Below are positions 28,080 to 40,446 of a stretch of 44,439 bases of DNA, piece after piece. The first letter of the stretch is position 1. Each line of letters starts with the position of its first letter. Source of the stretch: an uncultured Thomasclavelia sp. Lineage in GTDB: Bacteria > Bacillota_I > Bacilli_A > Erysipelotrichales > Coprobacillaceae. A program made the position numbers and the translations under genes. Location: contig NZ_CALUXO010000048.1 in NCBI RefSeq assembly GCF_944324745.1, positions 1 to 44,439 on the forward strand. Reading direction: 5' to 3'. The notes under the pieces are model-generated. The model was given only the letters and a program-made list of their open reading frames with translations. It was not told where the DNA came from and made no database searches.

Positions 28080-28590
28080 TATACCTTTTCACCTCCATAC
28101 TTATTGCAGTCATAAAGACTGTAAATCCGATTACATATGAAATCATTGGTATTTGATAGAACATAACTATCAAGAGTAGATAAATGACAAATAACACTTG
28201 GCTACGTAAAATGTTTTTTTCAAGCAAACTGGATTCTTGAAACCAAAATGCCTTAGCACTAAACAATAACATTAACGTCAAGATATATCCATTTAAATAA
28301 TGATATATCAGCATACATATTACATAAACCGTTGTCGTTATAAACATACACTTTTGAAAACTATCTGCATGATAACCATCCACTAATGTTCTTAACGAAA
28401 CCATTACTACGACAAAAATAATAGTTTCCAATAACTGCCCCAATAGTAATCCGATAGCGAAAATGATAAAAATTAATATACTCTGTGTTAAAACCAACTC
28501 TACCCCAAATCTTATCTCATCAAATTCATCATCGGTTACTGATTTGCCCTCAAGCAGATATGCTGTTATCTTTTCACTTACCTTCTCCAT
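28027..28590 (-). CDS. agrB: Accessory gene regulator B-like membrane protease
   Basis: 187 residues from ATG 28590 (CAGGTG 5 nt upstream); the longer frame to 28671 runs through the promoter. The AgrB active-site block SLRTLVDGYHADSFQKC gives His74 and Cys81, matching H77/C84 of the S. aureus enzyme. Five or six membrane spans follow. AgrB cuts and cyclises the AgrD precursor at the membrane. It is first of the agrB-peptide transcript and has AgrA-type boxes upstream. Confidence 0.92.
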   Translation of the reverse strand: MEKVSEKITAYLLEGKSVTDDEFDEIRFGVELVLTQSILIFIIFAIGLLLGQLLETIIFVVVMVSLRTLVDGYHADSFQKCMFITTTVYVICMLIYHYLNGYILTLMLLFSAKAFWFQESSLLEKNILRSQVLFVIYLLLIVMFYQIPMISYVIGFTVFMTAISMEVKRYNDKRKSLQNGEKNCQKV

Positions 28591-28606
28591 GATTTCACCT
28601 GCCTTG

Positions 28607-28675
28607 ATTATATTACAATTTTTGACATATTTTAATACTTGTGGATCGAACGGTCGAAAATTTGGATCCAACGGT
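28607..28675 (-). promoter_or_regulatory. agrB promoter with two AgrA/LytTR direct repeats
   Basis: On the minus strand ACCGTTGGATCCA (28675-28663) and ACCGTTCGATCCA (28654-28642) repeat with a 21-bp period, that is two 9-bp boxes with a 12-bp spacer, the geometry of AgrA sites. Six bp further on come TTAAAA (28635-28630), 17 bp and TATAAT (28612-28607). The poor -35 fits an activator-dependent promoter. Direct binding is inferred. Confidence 0.85.
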
Positions 28676-28687
28676 TAATTTTTATCT

Positions 28688-29947
28688 TTATTCACTAATA
28701 ATAATTCTAAAAAAGACTCGATTATTAGTATATTTATAATCAATCATTCCACCTAATGAAGCGATAATTTCTTTAATGATCATCATACCATTACCATGAC
28801 CTTTACCTTTAGTCGTAATAAAATTAGGTTCTTGAACAACTGGATTACTCACTTCAATTAACAGCATGTCTTCTTTACTAACTATTTTAATTGTAATATT
28901 TTTATTATCAGTTTGTCTTGCCGCTTCAACGGCATTATCAATTAAATTAAACAATAAACTACTCAGTTTATCCTCCGGTATTTTTAAGTTAGCTTTGACG
29001 ATTAAACTTGTTTCAAAATTAATATCCGGATTCAAACTTATTTTAGAATTGACAATGGCATCAATAACATTATTTCCACTAAAAACAATCTGCTTTATCT
29101 CATTTAAATTATGATTTAATTTAACTAAATATTGTTTGGCCTCTTTTGAATCATTATTAACTAACCCATTTAAGACATCAAGATGATTGATAAAATCATG
29201 TTTAAACTTACTTAACTCCAATTGTTCATGTTTTAAATCATTTAGATATTGCTTGGTCATACAATAAGAATTTTCCAATAACTCTAGTTTTCCATTTTCA
29301 ATAAAATTTTCTGAAGAACTTAAAATAAAATAATCAACTAAAACTAATAATATTGCCATAAGAATAATTGAAACTGTGATATCTATATCGTTTGTTTTAG
29401 ATAATATTGTATTCAGTAATAATACAATAAATAATTCTATAATATTAATAATAGTATAGAACGCAATGTTAATTGTAGGTAATCCATCAAAAATATACTC
29501 TTTCTTACTTAATATCCTGTAACTGATAAATAGAGCTAGCATATTTATTACTATAATAACTGCCCATCTTCCATTACCAGTTAAAACCTTTGAATAATCT
29601 GATGATAAATATGTCATTCCTAAAGATATAATGATTCCACAACTAATTACAAAAACATTATAATATAGAATAGTTATCAGTAAATTACTAAACTTATATT
29701 GCTTAGTAATAAAGCCACAATAGATAAAATCAGTAATCATGCATAATAGATTTCCAATAATAAACCAGCTGGCAAAATCTGCAGTTGAATAGGTGACAAT
29801 ATTTACAACAATCGCATAAATAAGAATTGCAATAATTAGTTTAAATGTTTTTTGTTTTCTTACTTTAGGAATTACTAAAGAGATAATAAATGTTAGGCCT
29901 ACAACATACATTAATGAGTAAATATATTCAATAAAAAAATTAATCAT
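28688..29947 (-). CDS. agrC: AgrC-like sensor histidine kinase (GHKL type)
   Basis: 419 residues. About six or seven membrane spans fill residues 1-210, the usual peptide-sensing domain. Then come a coiled dimerisation segment with the phosphoacceptor FKHDFINHLDVLNGL (His250), the N box LFNLIDNAVEAA (332-343) and the G box GKGHGNGMMIIKEI (about 381-394). It should sense the product of the neighbouring peptide gene and phosphorylate the adjacent regulator. Its ATG overlaps the stop of agrA by 4 nt (ATGA). Confidence 0.92.
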   Translation of the reverse strand: MINFFIEYIYSLMYVVGLTFIISLVIPKVRKQKTFKLIIAILIYAIVVNIVTYSTADFASWFIIGNLLCMITDFIYCGFITKQYKFSNLLITILYYNVFVISCGIIISLGMTYLSSDYSKVLTGNGRWAVIIVINMLALFISYRILSKKEYIFDGLPTINIAFYTIINIIELFIVLLLNTILSKTNDIDITVSIILMAILLVLVDYFILSSSENFIENGKLELLENSYCMTKQYLNDLKHEQLELSKFKHDFINHLDVLNGLVNNDSKEAKQYLVKLNHNLNEIKQIVFSGNNVIDAIVNSKISLNPDINFETSLIVKANLKIPEDKLSSLLFNLIDNAVEAARQTDNKNITIKIVSKEDMLLIEVSNPVVQEPNFITTKGKGHGNGMMIIKEIIASLGGMIDYKYTNNRVFFRIIISE

Positions 29948-30630
29948 ATTCGTTCCATCACTTTCATAATCAATTCAAAAATACTTTCCTTCTTTCGCCG
30001 ACTAACTTCAATTTCTACATTTGTATGATTTAAAGTTATAATATTTCCTTTCATCTTTTTGACATTGTCGATATTGATAATTTGATTCTTATTCACTTGA
30101 ATAAACTGACTCGGTAAAAGTGGCAGTATTTCTTTAAAAGGAATGTAACCGATATCTTCATATTCATGTGTTAAATGAACAAATACATGCTTTTGAACAT
30201 ATTCGATATATAAAATATTCATTGGATTAAAACGATATATTTCTTTTTTATTGCTTATAGTAATTTTACGGTTTTGATTAACTAATTTAAATGTTTCATT
30301 TAACACGCGACCAATTTCTGTTTCTAATTGATTTTTGAATATGTATCCAGCAACATTGATCCCAAATGCTTCAGCCATTCTATCAGGAATTCCAGTTATG
30401 AATATGATAATAATATTTTCATAACGTAGTTGCTTAGCCAGAGCAATTCCATCAATTTCTGGCATATCAATATCTAAAAGTATAATATCGTAATCTTTGC
30501 TGCTATTAATAAAATCTTTGGCTTTTGTATATTTGTCTATTTTACACTTTTCTAAATAATTCCTTTCTAATATTAACTCGTGAATCTTGTTGCAATAATA
30601 AATCTCATCATCTAAAATTGCTATTTTCAT
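29944..30630 (-). CDS. agrA: AgrA-like LytTR response regulator
   Basis: 228 residues. Receiver domain with Asp8/Asp9 and phosphoacceptor Asp53 (ILLDIDMPEIDG), and conserved Lys near 103 region. The C-terminal LytTR DNA-binding domain includes NILYIEYVQKHVFVHL and FIQVNKNQIINIDNVKKM. It is first in agrA-agrC, the reverse of the S. aureus order. GGAG lies 9 nt before the ATG. The LytTR boxes upstream of agrB are the obvious target. Confidence 0.93.
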   Translation of the reverse strand: MKIAILDDEIYYCNKIHELILERNYLEKCKIDKYTKAKDFINSSKDYDIILLDIDMPEIDGIALAKQLRYENIIIIFITGIPDRMAEAFGINVAGYIFKNQLETEIGRVLNETFKLVNQNRKITISNKKEIYRFNPMNILYIEYVQKHVFVHLTHEYEDIGYIPFKEILPLLPSQFIQVNKNQIINIDNVKKMKGNIITLNHTNVEIEVSRRKKESIFELIMKVMERI

Positions 30631-30811
30631 TTCCTATCTTCTCCATTTTGGTTTCTTTTTTTAGAGCATTATTGTTTTTAGGTGTGTTAAAGATATTTGG
30701 GAAAGTCAAAATTATCTGACAAATATCATTATATTATAATAATAGCTTTGAAAGTGAAATATAATTCAATCCAATTGTATTAAAAGTGAATTATTTGTAT
30801 TTTAAAGTCAA

Positions 30812-30842
30812 AAAAGCATTCTAGATTTTCTAGAATGCTTTT
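30812..30842 (-). terminator. Terminator of the leu-ilv operon
   Basis: Perfect 14-bp stem AAAAGCATTCTAGA / TCTAGAATGCTTTT with a 3-nt loop and TTTTTT on the minus strand, just after the ilvB stop. Confidence 0.95.
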
Positions 30843-30848
30843 ATCTTG

Positions 30849-32528
30849 TTATTTATTTTTTAAATCTGAAGCATCAAAAGCTTTAGCAATTGCACCACCT
30901 GGAGCAACCATTGGGAATACTTTATCATCTTGATCAATAATACATTCAATTACCACTGGTCCATTATATTCCATTGCTTCTTTTAAAGCTGGTACTAATT
31001 CATCTTTAGTACTAACTTTAATCGCTTTACAGCCAAGTCCTTCAGATACTTTACAAAAATCAACTTTATCAGTTAAGATCGTATTAGAATAACGTTTTCC
31101 ATAGAATAGTGTTTGCCATTGACGAACCATTCCCAAAACGTGATTATTCATAATAACTTGAATTACTGGTATATTATAACGGCTTAGTGTAGCTAATTCA
31201 TTCATATTCATTCTAAAGCAGCCATCACCAGCAATATTGAAAACTGTTTTAGTTGGATTCCCTAATTTAGCTCCCATTGCAGCGCCAAGACCAAATCCCA
31301 TAGTACCAGCACCACCTGATGTAATTAATTGACGTGGACGTTTAAATTTATAATATTGAGCTGTCCACATTTGATGCTGCCCAACATCTGTACACATAAT
31401 TGCTTCACTATTAGTTAGATAATCAATTTGTTCAATGATGTAAGGACCTGTTAATCCTTCATGATCATAAGTTAATGGATATTGTTCTTTTAAATCACGA
31501 ATTTCTTTTAACCAATGTGGATGGTTTTGTCTTGAAAGTTTAGCATTCAATTCTTGTAAGACACTTTTAGCATCTCCAACAATACCCAAATCAACAACTA
31601 TATTTTTATTGATTTCCGCTGCATCGATATCAATATGAATAATTTTAGCATTTTTGGCAAAAGTTCCAGTATCTCCAGTTACCCGATCAGAGAAACGAGC
31701 ACCAATAACAACCAATAAATCACAACGGCTTACCCCAAAGTTAGATGTTTTAGTACCATGCATTCCTAACATTCCAGTATAACGAGGTCTTGTACCATCA
31801 AAAGCACCTTTACCCATTAAAGTATCTGTAACAGGGGCATCGATTTTTTCAGCAAATTCTTTTATTTCAGCACTGGCACCACTAATAATAGCGCCACCAC
31901 CAACGAAGATATATGGTTTTTCGCTTTCTTCAATCATTTTGATAGCCTGATTGATTTCTTGGTTACCATAAGTATATTTACGTGGTTCGATTACTTCAGG
32001 TACTTCTGGTTCAAAATCAATTGTAGCTGCCGTAACATCTTTGGTAATATCGACTAACACTGGACCCGGTCTTCCCTCTTTAGCAATTTGGAAAGCCTTA
32101 CGAATTGTTGGAGCTAGATCTTTGATATTTTTTACAATAAAATTATGTTTAGTAATTGGCATTGTCACACCAGTAATATCGATTTCCTGGAAACTGTCAC
32201 GTCCTAATAATGAAACTCCAACGTTAGCAGTAATTGCCACAACTGGTGAAGAATCCATATAAGCTGTAGCAATACCAGTGACTAGATTAGTAGCTCCTGG
32301 TCCTGAAGTAGCCATACATACTCCAACTTTACCAGTAGAACGCGCATATCCATCAGCCGCATGAGCTGCGCCTTGTTCATGTGAAGTTAGAATATGATTA
32401 ATTTTATCTTTGTACTCATATAAAGCATCATATACGTTTAAAATTGTTCCGCCTGGATAACCGAAGACAGTATCCACACCCTGTTCGATCAAACATTCAA
32501 CAACAACTTGCGAACCCGTTAATTTCAT
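30849..32528 (-). CDS. ilvB: Acetolactate synthase large subunit
   Basis: 559 residues. The TPP-binding glutamate region (DTVFGYPGGTILNVYDALY, SHEQGAAHAADGYARSTGK), the FAD-binding middle, and the TPP/Mg motif IAGDGCFRMNMNELATLSRYN ... NNHVLGMVRQWQ show the anabolic AHAS type. It condenses two pyruvates, or pyruvate with 2-oxobutyrate, as the first common step to Val, Leu and Ile. Last of the eight-gene operon; the small subunit is encoded far upstream on the same transcript and not next to it. Confidence 0.97.
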   Translation of the reverse strand: MKLTGSQVVVECLIEQGVDTVFGYPGGTILNVYDALYEYKDKINHILTSHEQGAAHAADGYARSTGKVGVCMATSGPGATNLVTGIATAYMDSSPVVAITANVGVSLLGRDSFQEIDITGVTMPITKHNFIVKNIKDLAPTIRKAFQIAKEGRPGPVLVDITKDVTAATIDFEPEVPEVIEPRKYTYGNQEINQAIKMIEESEKPYIFVGGGAIISGASAEIKEFAEKIDAPVTDTLMGKGAFDGTRPRYTGMLGMHGTKTSNFGVSRCDLLVVIGARFSDRVTGDTGTFAKNAKIIHIDIDAAEINKNIVVDLGIVGDAKSVLQELNAKLSRQNHPHWLKEIRDLKEQYPLTYDHEGLTGPYIIEQIDYLTNSEAIMCTDVGQHQMWTAQYYKFKRPRQLITSGGAGTMGFGLGAAMGAKLGNPTKTVFNIAGDGCFRMNMNELATLSRYNIPVIQVIMNNHVLGMVRQWQTLFYGKRYSNTILTDKVDFCKVSEGLGCKAIKVSTKDELVPALKEAMEYNGPVVIECIIDQDDKVFPMVAPGGAIAKAFDASDLKNK

Positions 32529-32546
32529 ATCCCGTCCTCCTTTACA

Positions 32547-34223
32547 TTATTTTTCCATTTTAGCTTCTAAAATTGCACCTCGATCGGCAGATGTTACCAT
32601 TGCAGCATATCTTACTAAATATCCTTTAGTAATTTTTGGTTGCCGTGGCTGCCATTTAGCTTTACGAGCAGCTAATTCTTCATCACTGACTTGAACATTA
32701 ATTGAATGTTCTAAGATATTAATATCAATAATATCGCCTTCTTCAATTAAAGCAATTGGTCCTCCAGCAGCTGCTTCTGGTGACACATGCCCAATTGAAG
32801 CTCCACGAGTAGCCCCAGAGAAACGACCATCAGTGATCAAAGCTACGTCTTTATCTAAGCCCATTCCAGCAATCTCACTAGTTGGTGATAACATTTCACG
32901 CATTCCTGGACCACCTTTAGGTCCTTCATAGCGAATAACAACTACATCACCTTTAACGATCTTTCCACCACGAATAGCCGCGATTGCTTCATCTTCACTG
33001 TCGAATACACGAGCTGGTCCACTATGAACCATCATTTCTTCAGCTACTGCTGATTGTTTAACAACAGCACCGTTTGGCGCAATATTTCCTTTTAAAACTG
33101 CAATTCCACCATATGGTGAATATGGGTTGTCGACTGGACGGATAATTTCAGGATTTAAATTAACACAACCTTCAATGTTTTCACCTACTGTTTTTCCAGT
33201 TACTGTCATAATATCAGTGTGTAATAATCCTAATTTATTAATTTCATTCATAACAGCATAGACACCACCAGCATCATTTAAATCTTCCATGAAAGTATCT
33301 CCAGCAGGAGCTAAATGACATAAGTTTGGTGTTTTCTTGCTGATTTCATTAGCTATTTCTAGATTTAATTCAACTCCAGCTTCATGAGCAATCGCTGGTA
33401 AATGTAACATTGAGTTAGTTGAACATCCTAAAGCCATATCGATTGTCAAAGCATTATAAAATGCTTCTTTAGTCATAATATCACGTGGTTTAATATCTTT
33501 TTTAATACATTCCATGACTTGCATTCCGGCATGTTTAGCTAAACGAATTCTTTCAGAGAATACGGCTGGAATTGTTCCATTTCCTCTTAATCCCATACCT
33601 AAAACTTCTGTTAAACAGTTCATTGAATTAGCTGTATACATTCCAGAACATGATCCACAAGTTGGGCATGCTTTTTGTTCAATTTCATGTAATTTTTCTT
33701 TAGTAATTTTTCCGGCATTAAACTGACCAACTGCCTCAAACAAAGATGAAAGACATGTTTGTTTTCCATCAACACGGCGCCCTGCTAACATTGGGCCACC
33801 TGAAACAAAGACAGTTGGGATATTTAATCTAGCTGCTGCCATTAATAATCCTGGTACGTTTTTATCACAGTTAGGAATCATAACTAAACCATCAAATTGA
33901 TGTGCAGTCGCTAAAGCTTCAGTACTATCAGCAATCAATTCTCTAGTAACCAGTGAATATTTCATCCCGGTATGATTCATGGCAATTCCATCACAGACAG
34001 CAATAGCAGGAACTTCAACTGGAACCCCACCAGCTAAATAAATTCCTTTTTTTACCGCTTCTGCAATTTTATCTAGATTCATGTGTCCAGGCACAATTTC
34101 ATTATATGAATTAACAACTCCGATTAACGGACGTTCTAACTCTTCATCAGTATAACCTAACGCATTAAATAGTGAACGATGTGGTGCTCGTTCAGTCCCA
34201 CTTTTTACATTATCACTTCGCAC
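32547..34223 (-). CDS. ilvD: Dihydroxy-acid dehydratase
   Basis: 558 residues. Iron-sulfur cysteines lie in [11 protein letters not shown] and [18 protein letters not shown], and [20 protein letters not shown] is the C-terminal active-site block. It dehydrates dihydroxy-isovalerate and -methylvalerate to the oxo-acids leading to Val/Leu and Ile. Lies 18 bp before ilvB and 13 bp after leuB. Confidence 0.98.
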   Translation of the reverse strand: MRSDNVKSGTERAPHRSLFNALGYTDEELERPLIGVVNSYNEIVPGHMNLDKIAEAVKKGIYLAGGVPVEVPAIAVCDGIAMNHTGMKYSLVTRELIADSTEALATAHQFDGLVMIPNCDKNVPGLLMAAARLNIPTVFVSGGPMLAGRRVDGKQTCLSSLFEAVGQFNAGKITKEKLHEIEQKACPTCGSCSGMYTANSMNCLTEVLGMGLRGNGTIPAVFSERIRLAKHAGMQVMECIKKDIKPRDIMTKEAFYNALTIDMALGCSTNSMLHLPAIAHEAGVELNLEIANEISKKTPNLCHLAPAGDTFMEDLNDAGGVYAVMNEINKLGLLHTDIMTVTGKTVGENIEGCVNLNPEIIRPVDNPYSPYGGIAVLKGNIAPNGAVVKQSAVAEEMMVHSGPARVFDSEDEAIAAIRGGKIVKGDVVVIRYEGPKGGPGMREMLSPTSEIAGMGLDKDVALITDGRFSGATRGASIGHVSPEAAAGGPIALIEEGDIIDINILEHSINVQVSDEELAARKAKWQPRQPKITKGYLVRYAAMVTSADRGAILEAKMEK

Positions 34224-34236
34224 TTAAAATCCCCCT

Positions 34237-35319
34237 TTACATATTCGCTACGATCAAATCGCCCATTTCTTTAGTACCAACTAAAGTTTTTCCTTCAGAC
34301 ATAATATCAGTCGTCCGATAACCTTGTTGCAAGACTTTTTCAATTGCTGCTTCAATCACATCAGCTTCTTGATCCAAATCAAATGAATAACGAAGCATCA
34401 TTGCAGCTGATAAAATTGTAGCAATTGGATTAGCAACATTTTGTCCGGCAATATCTGGTGCACTACCATGACTTGGTTCATACATACCAAATTTATCTTC
34501 TCTTAAAGAAGCGCTTGATAACATTCCAATTGAACCAGTTACCATACTAGCTTCATCACTTAAAATATCACCAAACATATTTTCTGTTAAGATAACATCA
34601 AATTGTTTCGGATCTTTGACTAACTGCATCGCACAGTTATCAACTAACATATGTTCCAAAGTAACTTCTGGATACTCTTTAGCAACTTCATTTACTATTT
34701 TACGCCATAATCTTGAAGTATCCAAAACATTTGCTTTATCAACGCTAGTTACTTTTTTATTTCTTTTCATAGCAATATCGAATGCTCTTTTAGCAATTCG
34801 TTTAATTTCTGTTTCACTATAGCTCATTGAATCACGAGCTACCAGTTCCCCATTTTCTTCTTCAGTTGAGCGCTTACCAAAATATAAACCACCTGTTAAT
34901 TCACGCATAATCATCATATCAAAGCCACCTTCCGTTAACTCTTCTTTTAACGGACATGCTCCTTTAAGTTCATCGTATAAAATAGCTGGTCTTAAATTAG
35001 CAAACAATCCTAATTCTTTACGAATCTTTAATAGTCCAGCTTCTGGACGTAAATTTGGCTCTAGTTTATACCATGGTGAAGTGTTGGTATCACCTCCGAT
35101 AGAACCCAGTAATACTGAGTCACTATCTTTAGCAATCTGTAAAGCTTCATCTGTAAGCGGCACTCCATGGACATCAATTGAAGCTCCACCCATCAAAATT
35201 TCAGTATAATTAAATTTATGATTATATTTTTCAGCAATGGCATCAAGAACCTTTAATGCTTCATTTACAATCTCCGGTCCGATCCCATCACCTTTAATTA
35301 CTGCAATATTCTTTTCCAT
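34237..35319 (-). CDS. leuB: 3-isopropylmalate dehydrogenase
   Basis: 360 residues. [19 protein letters not shown], the substrate-binding [30 protein letters not shown] and [25 protein letters not shown] mark IPMDH. It oxidises and decarboxylates 3-isopropylmalate to 2-oxoisocaproate. Its ATG abuts the leuD stop. Confidence 0.98.
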   Translation of the reverse strand: MEKNIAVIKGDGIGPEIVNEALKVLDAIAEKYNHKFNYTEILMGGASIDVHGVPLTDEALQIAKDSDSVLLGSIGGDTNTSPWYKLEPNLRPEAGLLKIRKELGLFANLRPAILYDELKGACPLKEELTEGGFDMMIMRELTGGLYFGKRSTEEENGELVARDSMSYSETEIKRIAKRAFDIAMKRNKKVTSVDKANVLDTSRLWRKIVNEVAKEYPEVTLEHMLVDNCAMQLVKDPKQFDVILTENMFGDILSDEASMVTGSIGMLSSASLREDKFGMYEPSHGSAPDIAGQNVANPIATILSAAMMLRYSFDLDQEADVIEAAIEKVLQQGYRTTDIMSEGKTLVGTKEMGDLIVANM

Positions 35320-35802
35320 TTATTTACCTCTTTTTGCATTTACATAGTTGACTAGTCCATTAGCGGCAATCATTTTTTGAATAAATTCAGGGAAAGGTTG
35401 ACTCTGGAAAGACTTACCAGTGGTTACATTAGTAATAACTCCAGTATCATAATCGATTTTCACTTCATCACCTTGATTAATTCCATCAACAGCCTCAGGA
35501 CATTCCATAATTGGTAAACCAATATTAATAGAATTACGATAGAAAATTCTCGCAAAACTTTTAGCGATGATACATTCGATTCCAGCTGTTTTTAAACAAA
35601 GTGGTGCATGTTCTCTTGAAGAACCACAACCAAAGTTCTGACCAGCAACAATAATATCGCCCTTTTCTACTGTTTTAGCAAAATCAGGATCAATATCCAC
35701 CATTGCATGAGTTGCTAGTTCATTAGCATCAAATGAATTTAGATAACGCGCAGGAATAATTACATCAGTATCAACGTTATCACCATATTTGTATATTTTC
35801 AT
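35320..35802 (-). CDS. leuD: 3-isopropylmalate dehydratase small subunit
   Basis: 160 residues, the short LeuD type that pairs with a roughly 420-residue Leu[18 protein letters not shown] and the mobile loop [13 protein letters not shown] are diagnostic. With LeuC it isomerises 2- to 3-isopropylmalate. Start overlaps the leuC stop by one base. Confidence 0.98.
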   Translation of the reverse strand: MKIYKYGDNVDTDVIIPARYLNSFDANELATHAMVDIDPDFAKTVEKGDIIVAGQNFGCGSSREHAPLCLKTAGIECIIAKSFARIFYRNSINIGLPIMECPEAVDGINQGDEVKIDYDTGVITNVTTGKSFQSQPFPEFIQKMIAANGLVNYVNAKRGK

Positions 35803-37076
35803 TACTCCACACCTACCTTTTCTGGATTTGCAATATATCCGGCAATAGCACTAGCAGCCGCTACTTCTGGAGAAGCTAAATAAATCAATGCTTCAGTATC
35901 TCCCATTCTTCCAACAAAGTTACGGTTAGTAGTTGAAACACATTTTTCACCTTTAGCCATAACTCCCATATGACCTCCCATACATGGGCCACAGCTTGGA
36001 GTATTGAAAGCACATCCAGCTTCAACAAAGATTTCAGCTAAACCTTCAACAATACATTGTAAGAAGATTTTTTGAGTAGCTGGAACTACCATTACTCTAA
36101 CATTACGAGCTACTTTCTTTCCTTTTAAGATTGCAGCAGCTTTTCTTAAGTCACTAATACGGCCATTAGTACATGAACCAATTACTACTTGATCAATATA
36201 AATTGGTTCCATGGCTTCAATTTCATCAATTGTATGTCCATTTCCAGGTAAATGTGGGAATGCAACAGTTGGTCTTACTTTGCTTAAATCAATTTCAATT
36301 ACTCTTTCATATTCTGCATCTTCATCTGCTTCATAAATTTTATATTCTTTTTTAGAATGTTCTTCCATATAAGCAATTGTTTGATCATCAACTGGGAAAA
36401 TACCATTTTTAGCCCCAGCTTCAATTGCCATATTACAAATAGTAAAACGATCATCCATTGTTAGATATTGGATTCCATCACCAACAAATTCCATTGATTT
36501 ATACAAAGCACCATCAACACCAATTTCATTAATTATATGTAAAATGACATCTTTTCCACTAACATATTTAGTTGGTTTTCCAGTTAAAACAAATTTAATT
36601 GCTTCTGGTACTTTAAACCATAATTCACCAGTTGCCATACCAGTAGCAATATCTGTTGTTCCAACTCCAGTTGAAAAAGCTCCTAAAGCCCCATAAGAAC
36701 ATGTATGTGAATCAGCACCGATGATACATTCACCTGCAACTACAATTCCCATTTCTGGTAAAATCGCATGTTCAACACCACATTTACCTTGTTCCATATG
36801 ATATGTTAGTTCTTGTTCATTAGAAAAATCCAAAATCGCTTTTGAATTTTCAGCTGATTTAATATCTTTATTAGGAGTAAAGTGATCTGGTACTAAGACG
36901 ACTTTATCTTTATCAAAGACTTTATCAGCCATTTGTCGAAAAATTGGTAAAGCCATTGGACCAGTAATATCATTAGCCATTACCACATCCAATTTTGCTT
37001 CTATCAATTGACCGGCCACGACTGATTCCAAACCAGCATGATCAGCCAAGATTTTTTGTGTCATTGTCATTGCCAT
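35802..37076 (-). CDS. leuC: 3-isopropylmalate dehydratase large subunit
   Basis: 424 residues. The three [4Fe-4S] cysteines are in [12 protein letters not shown] and [33 protein letters not shown] is the aconitase-family signature. The size places it in the archaeal/clostridial LeuC2 group, matching the short LeuD. A run of G (AAGGGGG) stands before the ATG. It is preceded by two hairpins in the 98-bp gap after ilvC, the only sizeable gap in the operon. Confidence 0.98.
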   Translation of the reverse strand: MAMTMTQKILADHAGLESVVAGQLIEAKLDVVMANDITGPMALPIFRQMADKVFDKDKVVLVPDHFTPNKDIKSAENSKAILDFSNEQELTYHMEQGKCGVEHAILPEMGIVVAGECIIGADSHTCSYGALGAFSTGVGTTDIATGMATGELWFKVPEAIKFVLTGKPTKYVSGKDVILHIINEIGVDGALYKSMEFVGDGIQYLTMDDRFTICNMAIEAGAKNGIFPVDDQTIAYMEEHSKKEYKIYEADEDAEYERVIEIDLSKVRPTVAFPHLPGNGHTIDEIEAMEPIYIDQVVIGSCTNGRISDLRKAAAILKGKKVARNVRVMVVPATQKIFLQCIVEGLAEIFVEAGCAFNTPSCGPCMGGHMGVMAKGEKCVSTTNRNFVGRMGDTEALIYLASPEVAAASAIAGYIANPEKVGVE

Positions 37077-37108
37077 TATTTTATATCCCCCTTTTATTCC
37101 TTTGTAAG

Positions 37109-37161
37109 TTGTAATTAAGGAGTCAAAACAACTCCTTAATTACAACACACAAAAGTGTGTT
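37109..37161 (-). other. Tandem hairpins between ilvC and leuC
   Basis: Perfect 15-bp stem TTGTAATTAAGGAGT / ACTCCTTAATTACAA with a 7-nt loop (37109-37145), and a 7-bp stem AACACAC / GTGTGTT with a 4-nt loop (37144-37161) sharing two bases with it. Neither has a T-tract on the minus strand, so they look like mRNA processing or stability elements and not terminators. Confidence 0.75.
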
Positions 37162-37174
37162 GTTTTAAAATATA

Positions 37175-38720
<1,546 letters not shown>

Positions 38721-38736
38721 AATTTGCTCCTTTCGC

Positions 38737-40413
38737 TTATTTTAGCGCCCGATATAAACGATTCATTGCAGAAATAATCGCTTTAATCGTTGCTGTAGTA
38801 ATATTTGGATGAATTCCAACACCATATTCTTGTTTAGCACTACCTTTGGCTCTTAAATATACATAAGCTGCTGCTTTAGAACTTGATCCTGAACTTAAAG
38901 CATGTTCACTATAGTCTAACAAATGTGAATAAAGACCAGGAAGTGAATTTAACGCATTTTTTACTGCATCAATTGGTCCGTTTCCTAAACCAGTCAATTC
39001 TTTAATTTCACCATTTACTGCAACAGTGATTTCAGCGCGACGTTCATATTCGCTGTCATCACCACTAATATCAATTAATTTTTGACTTATGAAACGATAA
39101 GGTTCTTCAAGATCAACATATTGTTCAATAAATGTATCATAAACTCGCTCTGGAGAAACTTCTCCTTCTTCTTCACTGATATCTTGAATAATCTTTGAAA
39201 AATCAACTTGAAGTCCTTTAGGCAAATGGAATCCATACATACTTTCCATGACATAAGCTACGCCACCTTTACCAGATTGAGAGTTGATTCGAACAATTGG
39301 TTCATATTGACGTCCAATATCACTTGGATCAATTGGTAAATATGGAACTTCCCAAATATCACTGTTTCTTTCTTGTAAAGCATGCATACCTTTATTAATA
39401 GCATCTTGATGACTACCAGAAAAAGCAGTGAAAACTAATTGTCCAGCATATGGTTGACGAGGTGGTATTTCCATTTTCGTAACTTTTTCATAGACATATT
39501 TTATATTATTAATATTGCTCAAATCAAGTTTTGGATCAATTCCTTGAGTGAACATATTTAATGCTACTACAACAATATCTAAATTTCCAGTTCTTTCACC
39601 ATTTCCAAATAATGTTCCTTCAACACGATCAGCTCCAGCCATGATACCTAATTCAGTTGCAGCCACTCCTTCACCACGATCATTATGAGTATGCAATGAC
39701 AAAATAACTCTTTCACGATCTCTAAAATGAGTTGACATCCATTCAATTTGATCGGCATATACATTTGGTGTTGTCATTTCAACAGTAGATGGTAAATTGA
39801 TAATAACTTTTTTATCTTTTGAAGCTCCCCATTCATCCATTACTGCTTCACAAACTTCTAGAGCATAATCTAGTTCAGTTCCGGTAAAACTTTCTGGTGA
39901 ATATTCAAGAATTACTTCACCATCAAATTCTTTGCTTAATTCTTTAACTAATCTTACTCCATCAACGGCAATCTGTTTAATTTCTTCTTTATTTTTATTA
40001 AAGACAACATCTCTTTGTAATGTTGAAGTTGAGTTATAAACATGAACGATTGCTTTTTTCAAACCTTTCAATGATTCAAAAGTTCTTCTAATTAGATGTT
40101 CTCTTGCCTGTGTCAATACTTGAACAGTAACATCATCTGGTATCAAATTTTCTTCAATCAATATTCTCAAAAAATCATATTCTATTTGACTAGAAGATGG
40201 AAAACCAACTTCGATTTCTTTAAATCCCATATCTACTAAGAGTTGAAACATTTCCACTTTCTCTTCGATTTTCATTGGTGTAATCAAAGCTTGATTACCA
40301 TCACGTAAATCGACAGAAACCCACGTTGGCGCTTTTTCAATTACTTTATCAGGCCATGTACGTTCTTTAAACTTAATTGGTTCAAATCTCTTATACTTTT
40401 GATAATTCATCAT
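38737..40413 (-). CDS. leuA: 2-isopropylmalate synthase, long form
   Basis: 558 residues. Catalytic barrel motifs are VSVDLRDGNQALITPM, IEVGFPSSSQIEYDF and LHTHNDRGEGVAATELG; the C-terminal regulatory domain (from about 430) mediates leucine feedback. Length and the N-terminal YQKYKRFEPIKFKERTWP place it in the LeuA type 2 group and not the 510-residue type. It condenses 2-oxoisovalerate with acetyl-CoA. First gene after the T-box; AGGAGG lies 10 nt before the first of two consecutive ATGs. Confidence 0.97.
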   Translation of the reverse strand: MMNYQKYKRFEPIKFKERTWPDKVIEKAPTWVSVDLRDGNQALITPMKIEEKVEMFQLLVDMGFKEIEVGFPSSSQIEYDFLRILIEENLIPDDVTVQVLTQAREHLIRRTFESLKGLKKAIVHVYNSTSTLQRDVVFNKNKEEIKQIAVDGVRLVKELSKEFDGEVILEYSPESFTGTELDYALEVCEAVMDEWGASKDKKVIINLPSTVEMTTPNVYADQIEWMSTHFRDRERVILSLHTHNDRGEGVAATELGIMAGADRVEGTLFGNGERTGNLDIVVVALNMFTQGIDPKLDLSNINNIKYVYEKVTKMEIPPRQPYAGQLVFTAFSGSHQDAINKGMHALQERNSDIWEVPYLPIDPSDIGRQYEPIVRINSQSGKGGVAYVMESMYGFHLPKGLQVDFSKIIQDISEEEGEVSPERVYDTFIEQYVDLEEPYRFISQKLIDISGDDSEYERRAEITVAVNGEIKELTGLGNGPIDAVKNALNSLPGLYSHLLDYSEHALSSGSSSKAAAYVYLRAKGSAKQEYGVGIHPNITTATIKAIISAMNRLYRALK

Positions 40414-40446
40414 TTCCCTTTTTCCTCCTATATATTTTTAAATACT

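Noticed and set aside
28591-28671. Upstream extension of AgrB
   Set aside because: The frame passes through the direct repeats and promoter; ATG 28590 has a good ribosome site and gives a normal AgrB length.
37109-37161. Insertion-sequence end or attenuator
   Set aside because: No flanking duplication or transposase, and no T-tract after either stem.
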